Assembly (NCBI GenBank): GCA_041907145.1
Contig: JAYRHW010000132.1
Coordinates: 1 to 64,000 of the forward strand
From: JAFLCA01 sp041907145
GTDB lineage: Bacteria; Bdellovibrionota_C; UBA2361; JAFLCA01
Length of the DNA: 64,000 nucleotides
Reading direction: 5' to 3'
Position numbers and translations under genes: made by a program. A model generated the notes under the pieces. It worked only from the letters and a program-made list of their open reading frames with translations. It did no database searches and was not told where the DNA came from. Of the stretch, positions 23,347 to 32,053 are shown in pieces. Within the stretch, counting starts at the first letter, position 1, and each line of letters starts with the position of its first letter.

Positions 23347-25659
23347 TCAGTAGCGATATTGCCAGCGGGTCACGGCGTCGTTCACCTCGCGCAAGAATGA
23401 CTCTTCATTACGAAGGTCCTTGAGTACGACGATTTCCCGGCCTTGCCCAGTTTCTTGGACGCCAATAAAACGGCGCTGCTGCAGAAATTCTAATGCCGAA
23501 ATCAGAGCGGCTTGAGAGGAGGCTTCGGTGCGGGTCACAAGACCGAGGTACCCGGCACTCTTGAAGTCTTGAACGAGGCTATTGAGCAAAGCATCGTACG
23601 AGAAGGAGTAATCTTCCGTCCCGGCCTCGACTACCGGTCCCGGCTGGACCGGGATTCGGCGCACATTTTGTACAGTCCACAGCAGGGCCTGGATAGAGCC
23701 TACCAGAAGACCTGGACAAAACGCCCCCGACTCGCGGGACGCAAACTTCGGGTTGGATCCCGCAGTGAGGAACGCCGCCTTCTGCATGCCCTCTATCACG
23801 GCAGTCATTCTAGCGCGGAATTCCGGTAGCGGGGCTAGCAAATGCTCCTGCTCGAAGTAGGAATGAAATACGCAAGCTTCATCGGCATTGAGCGGACGGC
23901 CTAACAGCTCGAGAATCGATAGAATGCTCATTTCAAAGAAAACGTGGATGGTGGCGTTCTTGTAAAAGTCGGCGGTAAATCGCTTGGTGCCACGCACGAT
24001 AAAGACATCCTCCCCCAGACAGCTTCCGCGGCTGATGGTTCCTCCGCGCGGCAGATCGTGCAGCAGCTCGTGCGCGCCGACCATGAAATCGCTGAGGGCC
24101 GGAGAAAATCGCGGCTCGAGTCCGTCAATTTTCGAGATGACAGCACTAGCCCCGGCGAGTTCCCGAATATGCCGCACCAGTTCCGTGCGTGGCAGGGCGT
24201 ATCGCGGCGCCATAAGAAGCGCGGTGTAGGCAAGGCTCGACAGGCTGATAGTGCTTTGGTCTCGAATCGCCCGCGTGAGGGCGTTGCCTAGAGCAAGCAC
24301 TTTTCCTTTCGCCTCGTTTTCAGATCGTGTGGGATGGCTCTTGAGAAACTGCTGCAACGACACTGCAGTTCCAAAGTGCACGCTGACGTCGCCATACTGC
24401 TTGCGAAAGATCGAGCGAGCCTGGAGCAAAGAGCGAAAATTCTCCTTGGTCTTCGCTTGGCCGGTATTCTCGAAGCCGAAGGCAGAGTCCTCTATGACGT
24501 TTTCATACGAAATCGACACGGGAATTAGTAGAATATCCCGGCGCAAGCCCTTGAGATAGGCCTCAACGATGATGCTAAGGATACCGACCTTGGGTGGACG
24601 CATCTTCCCGCTGCGGCTTCGTCCGCCCTCGATGAAGAATTCTTGGGAGTGCCCGCGCTTGACGAGGTAGGTTACGTACCGCCGAAGGACGAGCGCGTGG
24701 ATGCGGTCATTGCGAGCGTTGCGCTTGACAAAGTACCCGCCGAGGCTGCGAATGAAAAACCCTGCCGGCCAAAAACGCAGATTTACACCAGCGGCGACAA
24801 CTGGGGGATTGATACGAGACTGATAAAGCGTCGAACCCAAGATAATATAGTCTAAATGGCTGCGGTGCATGGGAACCACTACAACCGTATGTTCTCGTAC
24901 TGCAGCTTCGAAAGATTCCAGACCGCTCAGCAGTACTCGGGAGAAGAGTCTCCGAACGATGAAGTCTGCCATCGGCGCGATTAGCCAGAATATAATCGCC
25001 CGGGGATGGGCTGCCATCTCGAAGAATTCCTTGCGAGCCTTGCGGCGAGTTGCTGCCGGGTCCTCCTTCGAGCGCTGGGCGACAATAGAAATCTCTCGCT
25101 CAAACTCCGCTCCGCCGAGCACTGCCCGAGCCTGAGCGTCGATTGACTGGAAGGGGGTGCCTCGCACGACTTTTAGGTTTTTGTAGAAATCCAGCTTCAA
25201 AAATCGGGCTAGGGTCATGGGACGGCGGGCAGTAGTCGGTGGAGTAATCGGATCGCCAAAGATGATTACGAGAAAGCGCGACAAAAATAACAAAGCTAAA
25301 GAGCGGGCCAGTCCCAACCGGTAAGCTGGAAAACTCGTGGTCGGTCCGCGTCCGTATACGATATTGCAGGTGCTCAGAAGCGGAGCTTCTTTGGTCGCAA
25401 GGAAATCCAGCGTTGCGGAATCGTGGACATTTATCCAATAGAGGGCCGCCGGTGTCGGTTCTTGCCCTGTCCAGCGCTCCACAGAAGTTATTCCGATTCG
25501 GAGGGCAAATGAATTGAGCAGTGCTTGTACGATAATCGAATCGCTATTAGTCACTATGATGGGCCGCGCCGGTGCGCTGACCACGCTTTGGAAAGATTCG
25601 GGGACTGGGGTAAGCGAGAAGTATCTGGTCAGTAAATTGAGGAGCCAGCCAGTTCCCAT
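23347..25659 (-). CDS. plsB: Glycerol-3-phosphate acyltransferase PlsB
   Basis: A 770-residue protein of the PlsB family, which esterifies position 1 of glycerol-3-phosphate as the first step of phospholipid synthesis at the inner membrane. The acyltransferase blocks are clear: HRSHLDYI (block I H-x4-D), GGYFVKRNA (block II), FFIEGGRSRSGKMRPPKVG (block III) and the later VSISYENVIED (block IV). Length is close to E. coli PlsB (about 807). The N-terminal 220 residues and C-terminal 330 residues are the usual family extensions without known catalytic residues. It begins 6 bases after a lipoprotein gene, so the two are probably cotranscribed. Confidence 0.92.
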   Translation of the reverse strand: MGTGWLLNLLTRYFSLTPVPESFQSVVSAPARPIIVTNSDSIIVQALLNSFALRIGITSVERWTGQEPTPAALYWINVHDSATLDFLATKEAPLLSTCNIVYGRGPTTSFPAYRLGLARSLALLFLSRFLVIIFGDPITPPTTARRPMTLARFLKLDFYKNLKVVRGTPFQSIDAQARAVLGGAEFEREISIVAQRSKEDPAATRRKARKEFFEMAAHPRAIIFWLIAPMADFIVRRLFSRVLLSGLESFEAAVREHTVVVVPMHRSHLDYIILGSTLYQSRINPPVVAAGVNLRFWPAGFFIRSLGGYFVKRNARNDRIHALVLRRYVTYLVKRGHSQEFFIEGGRSRSGKMRPPKVGILSIIVEAYLKGLRRDILLIPVSISYENVIEDSAFGFENTGQAKTKENFRSLLQARSIFRKQYGDVSVHFGTAVSLQQFLKSHPTRSENEAKGKVLALGNALTRAIRDQSTISLSSLAYTALLMAPRYALPRTELVRHIRELAGASAVISKIDGLEPRFSPALSDFMVGAHELLHDLPRGGTISRGSCLGEDVFIVRGTKRFTADFYKNATIHVFFEMSILSILELLGRPLNADEACVFHSYFEQEHLLAPLPEFRARMTAVIEGMQKAAFLTAGSNPKFASRESGAFCPGLLVGSIQALLWTVQNVRRIPVQPGPVVEAGTEDYSFSYDALLNSLVQDFKSAGYLGLVTRTEASSQAALISALEFLQQRRFIGVQETGQGREIVVLKDLRNEESFLREVNDAVTRWQYRY

Positions 25660-25665
25660 CGTCTG

Positions 25666-26283
25666 CTACCCCTGGATTCGCAAGTCACGAAATGCATTAT
25701 CGAGGGCACCGTCGAGTGCTCGCGCAAGGCAGAGCGATAACTCCTGCTCAAAGGCAAACGCACCAAAGTGAATGAATGAACCGCTGCTCGCCACCGTTTG
25801 GGCGATGCCGGAGCGAGAGAGCTCCGTCTTGAGTTCCAATGAACAGCTCAACCGCCTGGTGACTAGAAAATCGAGCGCCGATGCCGATGCCTGCTCGACG
25901 CTGATGTTCAGCGCTGGAGGAGCGGCGATCCACTGAGGAGAAAGCATCGCCGAACCTATCGGAGGGCGGCGCTCATCGCCGACCACCGGAGTAAATCCTT
26001 GAAGAGCAAGCTTTTGATAGGCTGCACGCTGCGCCATCAACGCCAGGTCACTGGCCTCGACTTGGCCAAAGGGAAGGGCGATTAGAAGATACTGGTGTCC
26101 CAGGCTAGCGTCGGCGGGGGCACTTACTACCAATTTAATGGGGTTTCGGTTTAGGGCGGCAAGTTCGAAAACCTTGGGTTTGATGGGCTGCGAGCCGATT
26201 TTTGTCGACATGCAGCCGGCCAGACTCAGTAGGAGACCAAGCAATAACCAGTTCGAATGATTGGAATTCTTTGCGGGGGGCAT
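25666..26283 (-). CDS. Lipoprotein upstream of plsB
   Basis: A 205-residue protein starting at the ATG at 26283 (a TTG three codons upstream is also in frame). The signal peptide has a hydrophobic core LLLGLLLSLAGC, so Cys is lipidated after the lipobox LAGC. The mature sequence contains 'NPIKLVVSAPADAS' and a central part that resembles small DUF4136- or YajG-type lipoproteins, but no motif decides it. Six bases separate it from plsB. It may be an outer-membrane-facing partner in envelope assembly, which is inference. Confidence 0.6.
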   Translation of the reverse strand: MPPAKNSNHSNWLLLGLLLSLAGCMSTKIGSQPIKPKVFELAALNRNPIKLVVSAPADASLGHQYLLIALPFGQVEASDLALMAQRAAYQKLALQGFTPVVGDERRPPIGSAMLSPQWIAAPPALNISVEQASASALDFLVTRRLSCSLELKTELSRSGIAQTVASSGSFIHFGAFAFEQELSLCLARALDGALDNAFRDLRIQG

Positions 26284-26424
26284 GGAATTCAATGCAACTA
26301 CCTAAATCGACATCAAAATTTTAAAGGCACCAAGTACGTCAAATGTTCTCTTCGGGGACGCCTAGAGCATAACAAACATGTAAAATAGTGGAATCATCTA
26401 TACCGTAAAGTCACGGTTAGGTTT

Positions 26425-28101
26425 TTGGCCAAGGAATCGGCCGAAATTCCAGCCTCTTGGCTCCGGCCGAGGTGTGGCGCTTGCTCATTGGAATGTCTCT
26501 GGAAGCTGAGCGAGCGAGATTATGAAAGGTTTATGAAGCGCGCCCGTTCATCACATCAGAAGTCCAAGCCGCAAGGTCGACTTGATCTCGGGTTGAGCTC
26601 CCTTCTTTCATCATTCGAAGCCATACCGGCTCCGCCGTCCCAGCCCATTTCTCCAGTAACTAACGAGATCTCCCGCGAGCCGAATTTTATTCTCGTCGGA
26701 CATCCCGCCGCCCTGAACGGATCTGCAACTGCCCAAGCAGTCAAGCCTGCAGAGCCGAGCAAGGAAGCGGAGCTTACACCCTATGAGAGTTTGGCGCGAG
26801 AATCTCGCTGGGAGGATTTGAGCGCTCTTTGTGAAGAGCGGTTAGCAAAAAAGGATCGCAATTCTTCCGAAGTGCTGGAGGGCTATGAAGCACGTCTGTG
26901 GTGGGTGCGTAGTCAACTCGCATGCGGAGGAGTTCCCTCGAGTATACTGGCAGCGCCCCTCGATTCGGTGTCGGAGGGTATGGTCAAGCTCCATACGTCG
27001 AGCGGCGGAGCGCTGAAGGAGCGCGCCCCACTGCTAGGATTTGCAGCCGAGCTTTTGCAGGAAGTTGCGGAACTGCTGATCAAAAACAAAGATCACGGTC
27101 TGGGCATCAGCTTTTTGGAGCGTGCTTATCGGCTTGGAGCGAATAATGCTTCGACGCTCTTGCGAGAAATCGAGGCTGATTTACAGCGAATTTCCGATGA
27201 TCCTCGCAAGAATCGGCTGACAAAGAATCAGGAGCGGGTCGCCAAGCTCGGGGCACTGAAGAAGGAATTGAGGACAGCGCGGGTCAAAGTCGAAAAGCCT
27301 GAATTTGAACCGGGGACGAACCCGTCCGCTGAATCGACCGAGCTAGCGAGCAAGCGAGCGTCGGCTAGTCTGACTTGGGCAGCTGTGCTCCTTGCCCCTC
27401 GAGGATCGAGGAGGTCTTTCCTTGCACTCGGTACGGCTGGACTCCTGGGAGCGTTGGCTGTTCTTTACCTGCCTACGGCCGGCTCGGCGATTCTTTCGAG
27501 CCGCGAAGCTGTCGTAGCGAATTCTCCTTTCGAGTCGGATCGTCATCCAGAGATAATGCTGCCTGAAGTACAGCGTGTGGCCAGCCTAAGTAGTCTTGAC
27601 GCACTCTTCTACGACATCGATGCTTCACGCGCTCGGGTTGATGCTCAGCGCGTGGCTGCTCCCGGGGGCACGGCGCTCCCGGCATCCGGCACCTCCAAGG
27701 TGGAGGTCGTCCCTAATGCGGGACCCGCGACGATACGTCAGGTCGTGAACACCTCCGGCCCTCTTGAGGGTCCTGAGTTCGCCCAAATTCAGGCAGGGGA
27801 AGACGACCGTACGGTACGGCGCAGCGATGAGTTGTTTGGTCCGGTCCGCTCTGCCATCCCGAGTAAGGTTGAAGGGATGGAGGTAGACAAATATGAAGCC
27901 GATAAGCTGTTTATCGTCATCACTAAGACCAATGTAATGGCGCGTCCATCATTTCAAACGGCAGCCCTTGCCGAGCTTCAGTCTGGTGACAAGGTGCTGG
28001 TTGAGGCAAAAGTGGGGCCCTGGCTCAAGTTGCGCTCGAAGCAGGGCCAGGCAGGTTATATTCTCGCTCAGGACGCCGAGCTCTCAAAGAGCGGGAAATA
28101 G
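26425..28101 (+). CDS. Membrane protein with Cys-rich N-terminus and C-terminal SH3-like domain
   Basis: A 558-residue protein. The N-terminus contains a CGACSLEC cluster that could bind a metal. Residues about 125-280 are helical and may be tetratricopeptide-like (YESLARESRWEDLSALCEERL, GISFLERAYRLGA). One hydrophobic segment at about 330-355 crosses the membrane. A Ser/Ala-rich linker leads to a bacterial SH3 domain at about 490-555 (KTNVMARPSFQTAALAELQSGDKVLVEAK, then WLKLRSKQGQAGYI), expected in the periplasm to bind peptidoglycan. The frame begins with TTG at 26425; an ATG at 26533 has AAAGG too close upstream to be a good alternative. The first 36 residues are therefore uncertain. The gene is monocistronic. 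Confidence 0.65.
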   Translation: MAKESAEIPASWLRPRCGACSLECLWKLSERDYERFMKRARSSHQKSKPQGRLDLGLSSLLSSFEAIPAPPSQPISPVTNEISREPNFILVGHPAALNGSATAQAVKPAEPSKEAELTPYESLARESRWEDLSALCEERLAKKDRNSSEVLEGYEARLWWVRSQLACGGVPSSILAAPLDSVSEGMVKLHTSSGGALKERAPLLGFAAELLQEVAELLIKNKDHGLGISFLERAYRLGANNASTLLREIEADLQRISDDPRKNRLTKNQERVAKLGALKKELRTARVKVEKPEFEPGTNPSAESTELASKRASASLTWAAVLLAPRGSRRSFLALGTAGLLGALAVLYLPTAGSAILSSREAVVANSPFESDRHPEIMLPEVQRVASLSSLDALFYDIDASRARVDAQRVAAPGGTALPASGTSKVEVVPNAGPATIRQVVNTSGPLEGPEFAQIQAGEDDRTVRRSDELFGPVRSAIPSKVEGMEVDKYEADKLFIVITKTNVMARPSFQTAALAELQSGDKVLVEAKVGPWLKLRSKQGQAGYILAQDAELSKSGK

Positions 28102-28137
28102 GTTCTTAGAGCCGTTTGAGGGTGGGATGTACTGCTC

Positions 28138-28166
28138 TTGATAGTTAACCCGAATACTTGTAGCAT
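28138..28166 (+). promoter_or_regulatory. Possible sigma-70 promoter of rpoZ
   Basis: TTGATA (28138-28143) and TAGCAT (28161-28166) are separated by 17 bases, about 100 bases upstream of the rpoZ start. Bases just after it (AATAGCTCGC) would allow initiation near 28173. The -10 match is imperfect, and transcription has not been shown. Confidence 0.35.
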
Positions 28167-28266
28167 AATAGCTCGCATTTATTGAAATTTGCGCTTCACC
28201 GCAAAGCCCTAGAAGACTGCGCTTGCGCCGGGTTCCGGGGATACTTTTTGTTGGATCATTAACGTC

Positions 28267-28641
28267 ATGGCAAGAATTACCGTCGAAGACTGTCTCACCA
28301 AAGAGCGCAACCGATTTGCCCTCGTGCAGCTGGCATCCAAGCGAGCTAAGCAGTTGCTGCACGGATCGAAGCCCTCGGTTCTCGACAGCCGCGGCAATAA
28401 GTCGGTCGTTATGGCACTAAGAGAGATCGCCGCTGGACAGGTACGCTTCATGACCGAAGAGGAGAAGCGTATTGCGCGAGAGCAAGCTCAGCGTGAGCGT
28501 GAGGCACGAGCGGCCGAGCAGGCTGCAGCCGCTGCTGCGGCCCCGGCGGAAGTTTTGCGCGGCCCTGATAGTATAATGAAGAGTCCGAGTGAGCTTGCTG
28601 AAGTAGCGGAACCGAACGGCCTTAACGGCGAGAACCTCTAA
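28267..28641 (+). CDS. rpoZ: RNA polymerase omega subunit
   Basis: A 124-residue omega subunit. The conserved core occupies residues 1-65: MARITVEDCL, then NRFALVQLASKRAKQL and NKSVVMALREIAAGQV. Omega helps assemble the beta' subunit and binds (p)ppGpp together with it. The C-terminal 55 residues are an Arg/Glu/Ala-rich tail ending in an acidic stretch and are longer than in E. coli (91 residues in total). The gene lies 44 bases upstream of spoT, as in many Proteobacteria, linking RNA polymerase and (p)ppGpp control. Confidence 0.95.
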   Translation: MARITVEDCLTKERNRFALVQLASKRAKQLLHGSKPSVLDSRGNKSVVMALREIAAGQVRFMTEEEKRIAREQAQREREARAAEQAAAAAAAPAEVLRGPDSIMKSPSELAEVAEPNGLNGENL

Positions 28642-28685
28642 TTCTGCACGGACTCGTCGATCAGCGGTCATCCAAGTAGTGCGGT

Positions 28686-30893
28686 ATGCATTTTGAACGG
28701 ATCGCGAGTGCCATCCAGAAGTACTACCCCAATCCAGACCTTGAATCGGTCAAGCGTGCGTACGACTTCGCCGCATTGCATCACCGCAGTCAGGTACGTG
28801 CCTCCGGCGAACCATACATAATTCATTTGGTCGAAACCGCTCTGCTGGTTTGCGAGTTGAAGCTCGACCTGCCATCCGTCACCGCTGCGCTTTTGCACGA
28901 TACGATAGAGGACTGCGTCGTTACACGGGAGGATCTCGCCAAGCAATTCGGCGATGAGGTGGCCGATATAGTCGAGGGTGTGACCAAGCTGACCCGAATC
29001 GAATTCGAGTCACGAGAAGAAAAGCAGGCCGAGAGCTTCCGTAAAATGCTGATCGCCATGGCCAAGGACATCCGAGTTGTCTTGGTAAAGCTCTGCGACC
29101 GACTGCATAACATGCGAACCCTCAACCATATTTCAGAGGAGAAGCAGCGTCGCATCGCGATGGAGACTCAGGAAATATACGCTCCGCTGGCCAATCGTCT
29201 CGGTATTCATTGGATGAAATCGGAGCTTGAGGACGCATCATTGCTGTATTTGCGCCCGGAAATTTACAAGCTTATCCAGGATAACTTCATCAAGACGGCT
29301 GCCGAGCGCGACAAGTACATCGAAGATACCCAGAAGGAAATCCTAAAAGTGCTTGAGTCCAGCGGTGTGTCGGCATCGGTGAGCGGGCGCGTAAAGCATT
29401 TTTACTCCATTTGGCAGAAGATGGAGCGTAACAACTTATCCTTCGACGAAGTGCACGATCTGATTGGATTTCGAGTACTGGTACCGACCGTGCGTGCCTG
29501 CTACGAATCTATGGGCATTATCCACTCCACCTGGAAGCCTGTTCCGGGGCGATTCAAGGACTATATCGCGATGCCCAAGCCCAACATGTATCAGTCCCTG
29601 CATACCACGGTTATTGGGCCAGGCGGGCAGCGCGTTGAGGTGCAGTTCCGAACTCCCGAGATGCATAAGATTGCCAATGAGGGCATCGCTGCGCATTGGC
29701 GCTACAAGGAAGGATCGCGCGATGCCTCGGCTACCGTGCCGGGCTTTGATTTGCACTGGGTGCGAGAGCTTGTCGAAACCCAGCAGTACCTTAAAAACCC
29801 CGATGAGTTCATCCAGTCGGTTAAGGGAGAGCTGTTCCCCGAGGAAGTGTTTGTCTTCACTCCCAAGGGCGATTTGATACGTCTCACGTTTGGCTGCACG
29901 CCCGTGGATTTTGCCTACGCCGTTCACACCGACGTCGGACATCATACGACCGGAGCGCGGGTTAATGGGCTCATTGTTCCCCTGGATTATCGCTTGCGCA
30001 ATGGTGACACGATCGAGGTGATCACGCAGAAAAATCATGTGCCGAGTAAGGACTGGCTGCGCTTCGTGAATTCCTCCAAGGCCAAGCAGCGAATCCGCGC
30101 CTTCTTGAAATCGGAGGAGCACGCCCGGTCGTTGGCGATTGGGCTGGAGATTCTCACCAAGGATTTACGAAAAGTTAAATTAGCCATCAAGAAGCTGGAA
30201 AAGGAGGGCAAGATCCTCGAAGTGGCTCAGGCCATGGGCCTCAAGACGGAAGGGGATCTGTATGCCGAGATCGGCTATGGCAAGGTAAGTTCATCAAAGG
30301 TGCTCGCCAAACTCTTGCCAGAGGGAGTGGATGTCGAGGAGAAGCTTCGAAAGGAGGAAAGTCCTCTCGAACGCATTTTCCAGCGCGCCGCTCGGGCATC
30401 GCGTCAGAAGGTGGGAGTCTCGGTGAGTGGATTCGACGATATCCTTGTGCGATTTGCCAAGTGTTGCGAACCTCTTCCGGGCGATCGAATCGTTGGTTTT
30501 ATTACCAGAGGACGCGGCGTGACCGTGCATTACGCGGACTGCGCCCAGGCACTTCAAAGCGATCCGTTACGCCGAGTCCAGGTTTCGTGGGATGGAGCCG
30601 TCAAGGCTCCGCGCCGAGTGCGCCTGACCGTGCACTCGCAGGACCAAATGGGACTGCTGGCAAATGTCAGCCGTGCCATTACCGACATGGGAGCTAATAT
30701 AAATAGCGCGCAGATTAAGACCACGGAGTTGGGCAAAGCGGTCAATTCTTTCGAGTTGACCGTTGAAGATGCTCGTCAACTCGAGCGCGTGAAGCGGCAA
30801 ATTGAGATGGTACCGGGAGTAATCAAAGTCGAGCGCGTCAAACATCTCTCGACTTCGGTGGCCGTTGATGGAGTGGAGGGCGGAGATGAATAG
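28686..30893 (+). CDS. spoT: Bifunctional (p)ppGpp synthetase/hydrolase
   Basis: A 735-residue RelA/SpoT protein. The HD hydrolase domain (about residues 20-175) keeps YIIHLVETA and LLHDTIEDC; the synthetase domain (about 235-350) has LIGFRVLVPT, GRFKDYIAMPKPNMYQSLHTT and VEVQFRTPEMH; a TGS domain follows (about 390-450, VFVFTPKGDLIRLTFG), then a helical/zinc-finger-like part (VRFAKCCEPLPGD) and a C-terminal ACT domain (about 650-725). Both catalytic halves look intact, so the enzyme can make and degrade the alarmone. It overlaps htrA by 8 bases. Confidence 0.95.
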   Translation: MHFERIASAIQKYYPNPDLESVKRAYDFAALHHRSQVRASGEPYIIHLVETALLVCELKLDLPSVTAALLHDTIEDCVVTREDLAKQFGDEVADIVEGVTKLTRIEFESREEKQAESFRKMLIAMAKDIRVVLVKLCDRLHNMRTLNHISEEKQRRIAMETQEIYAPLANRLGIHWMKSELEDASLLYLRPEIYKLIQDNFIKTAAERDKYIEDTQKEILKVLESSGVSASVSGRVKHFYSIWQKMERNNLSFDEVHDLIGFRVLVPTVRACYESMGIIHSTWKPVPGRFKDYIAMPKPNMYQSLHTTVIGPGGQRVEVQFRTPEMHKIANEGIAAHWRYKEGSRDASATVPGFDLHWVRELVETQQYLKNPDEFIQSVKGELFPEEVFVFTPKGDLIRLTFGCTPVDFAYAVHTDVGHHTTGARVNGLIVPLDYRLRNGDTIEVITQKNHVPSKDWLRFVNSSKAKQRIRAFLKSEEHARSLAIGLEILTKDLRKVKLAIKKLEKEGKILEVAQAMGLKTEGDLYAEIGYGKVSSSKVLAKLLPEGVDVEEKLRKEESPLERIFQRAARASRQKVGVSVSGFDDILVRFAKCCEPLPGDRIVGFITRGRGVTVHYADCAQALQSDPLRRVQVSWDGAVKAPRRVRLTVHSQDQMGLLANVSRAITDMGANINSAQIKTTELGKAVNSFELTVEDARQLERVKRQIEMVPGVIKVERVKHLSTSVAVDGVEGGDE

Positions 30894-32001
30894 AGCCATG
30901 CCGGGTGTGCGGATTACGATTTTAGCTGGGGCGATCATCGCAGCGTCATACTGGGGTTTCGGCTCCGGCGAGCAGCAGACGGCAACTGCTGGTACGGTGG
31001 ATGCAGATCAGGCTCCGCGCTCTGAGGAGGACAAGGAGAACATTGCCGTCTATAAAGCGACGAACGAGGCAGTGGTTTTCATCACGACTATTACGCTTAC
31101 GGTCGATCCGAATGATATCTTCATGGAGGTGCAGCCTCGAGAAGGTACGGGTTCGGGCATTATCGTTGATGCCGAGCGCGGCACGATCCTCACGAATCTG
31201 CATGTCATTCAGGATGCCCACCGCATCGAGATATCCTTGGCAAATGGGCAGAGCTATAAGGCCAAGCTGTTGGGCTTTGATGAGGAATCAGACTTGGCTG
31301 TTCTGCAGCTGCATGAACCACCCAAGGGGCTTGCCAGCGTGAAGTTCGCCGACTCTTCCAAATTGGAAGTCGGGCAGAGAGTTCTGGCGATTGGTAACCC
31401 GTTTGGCCTGAATCGTACCCTTACGACTGGAATTATATCCAGTTTGGACCGCGTTGTGCGGAGTCCTAAGGGACATATGATGCGTGGGTTGATTCAGACG
31501 GACGCCTCGATTAACCCCGGAAATTCCGGGGGACCGCTGCTCGACATGGCGGGACGATTAATTGGGATCAATTCCGCAATTCTTAGTCAGTCGGGAGATT
31601 CCGCCGGCATTGGTTTTGCCGTCCCGATTAATCAGATTAAACGTGTCCTGCCCGAGTTGATCGCGACCGGCAAGGTTTTGCGACCAAAGCTCGGATGGCT
31701 GCTGGCTGATACCACCCAAGGTCCCATGGTGCGTAGGGTGCAGCAGGGTGGGCCGGCCGATCAGGCGGGTGTCCAGCCATTTGAGCGCCGAGTAGATGAC
31801 GTATTCCTTCAAGGATATGTGCGTGATTTAGATCGCGCTGACTTGGTATATAAGGTAAATGGTATTCGCGTAACTAGTAAGGATGAAGTCGAAGATTTGA
31901 TTTCGCGTGCATCCCAGGGCGCGGATCTTGTGGTGGTGCTGCGGCGCGGCGGAATTGATGGAAGGGAGCGCGAGGTGCGAATCAAGCCCGTGCTCCAGTG
32001 A
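30886..32001 (+). CDS. htrA: HtrA/DegP-type serine protease with PDZ domain
   Basis: A 371-residue periplasmic protease. An N-terminal hydrophobic segment (ITILAGAIIAASYWGFG) serves as a signal anchor. The trypsin-like domain carries TNLHVIQDAH (His), ESDLAVLQ (Asp) and NPGNSGGPLLD (Ser), preceded by GTGSGIIVD. A single PDZ-like domain follows (about 270-365, GPMVRRVQQGGPADQAGVQ). The enzyme probably degrades or refolds misfolded envelope proteins. The ATG at 30886 has GGAGGG upstream and overlaps the spoT stop; an ATG at 30865 is too far inside spoT to be preferred. Confidence 0.93.
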   Translation: MNRAMPGVRITILAGAIIAASYWGFGSGEQQTATAGTVDADQAPRSEEDKENIAVYKATNEAVVFITTITLTVDPNDIFMEVQPREGTGSGIIVDAERGTILTNLHVIQDAHRIEISLANGQSYKAKLLGFDEESDLAVLQLHEPPKGLASVKFADSSKLEVGQRVLAIGNPFGLNRTLTTGIISSLDRVVRSPKGHMMRGLIQTDASINPGNSGGPLLDMAGRLIGINSAILSQSGDSAGIGFAVPINQIKRVLPELIATGKVLRPKLGWLLADTTQGPMVRRVQQGGPADQAGVQPFERRVDDVFLQGYVRDLDRADLVYKVNGIRVTSKDEVEDLISRASQGADLVVVLRRGGIDGREREVRIKPVLQ

Positions 32002-32053
32002 CAAAGCCGACCCGCGTCGTTCGAGGGAGCAGCCCAGCTATTGAGAGAGAGGC

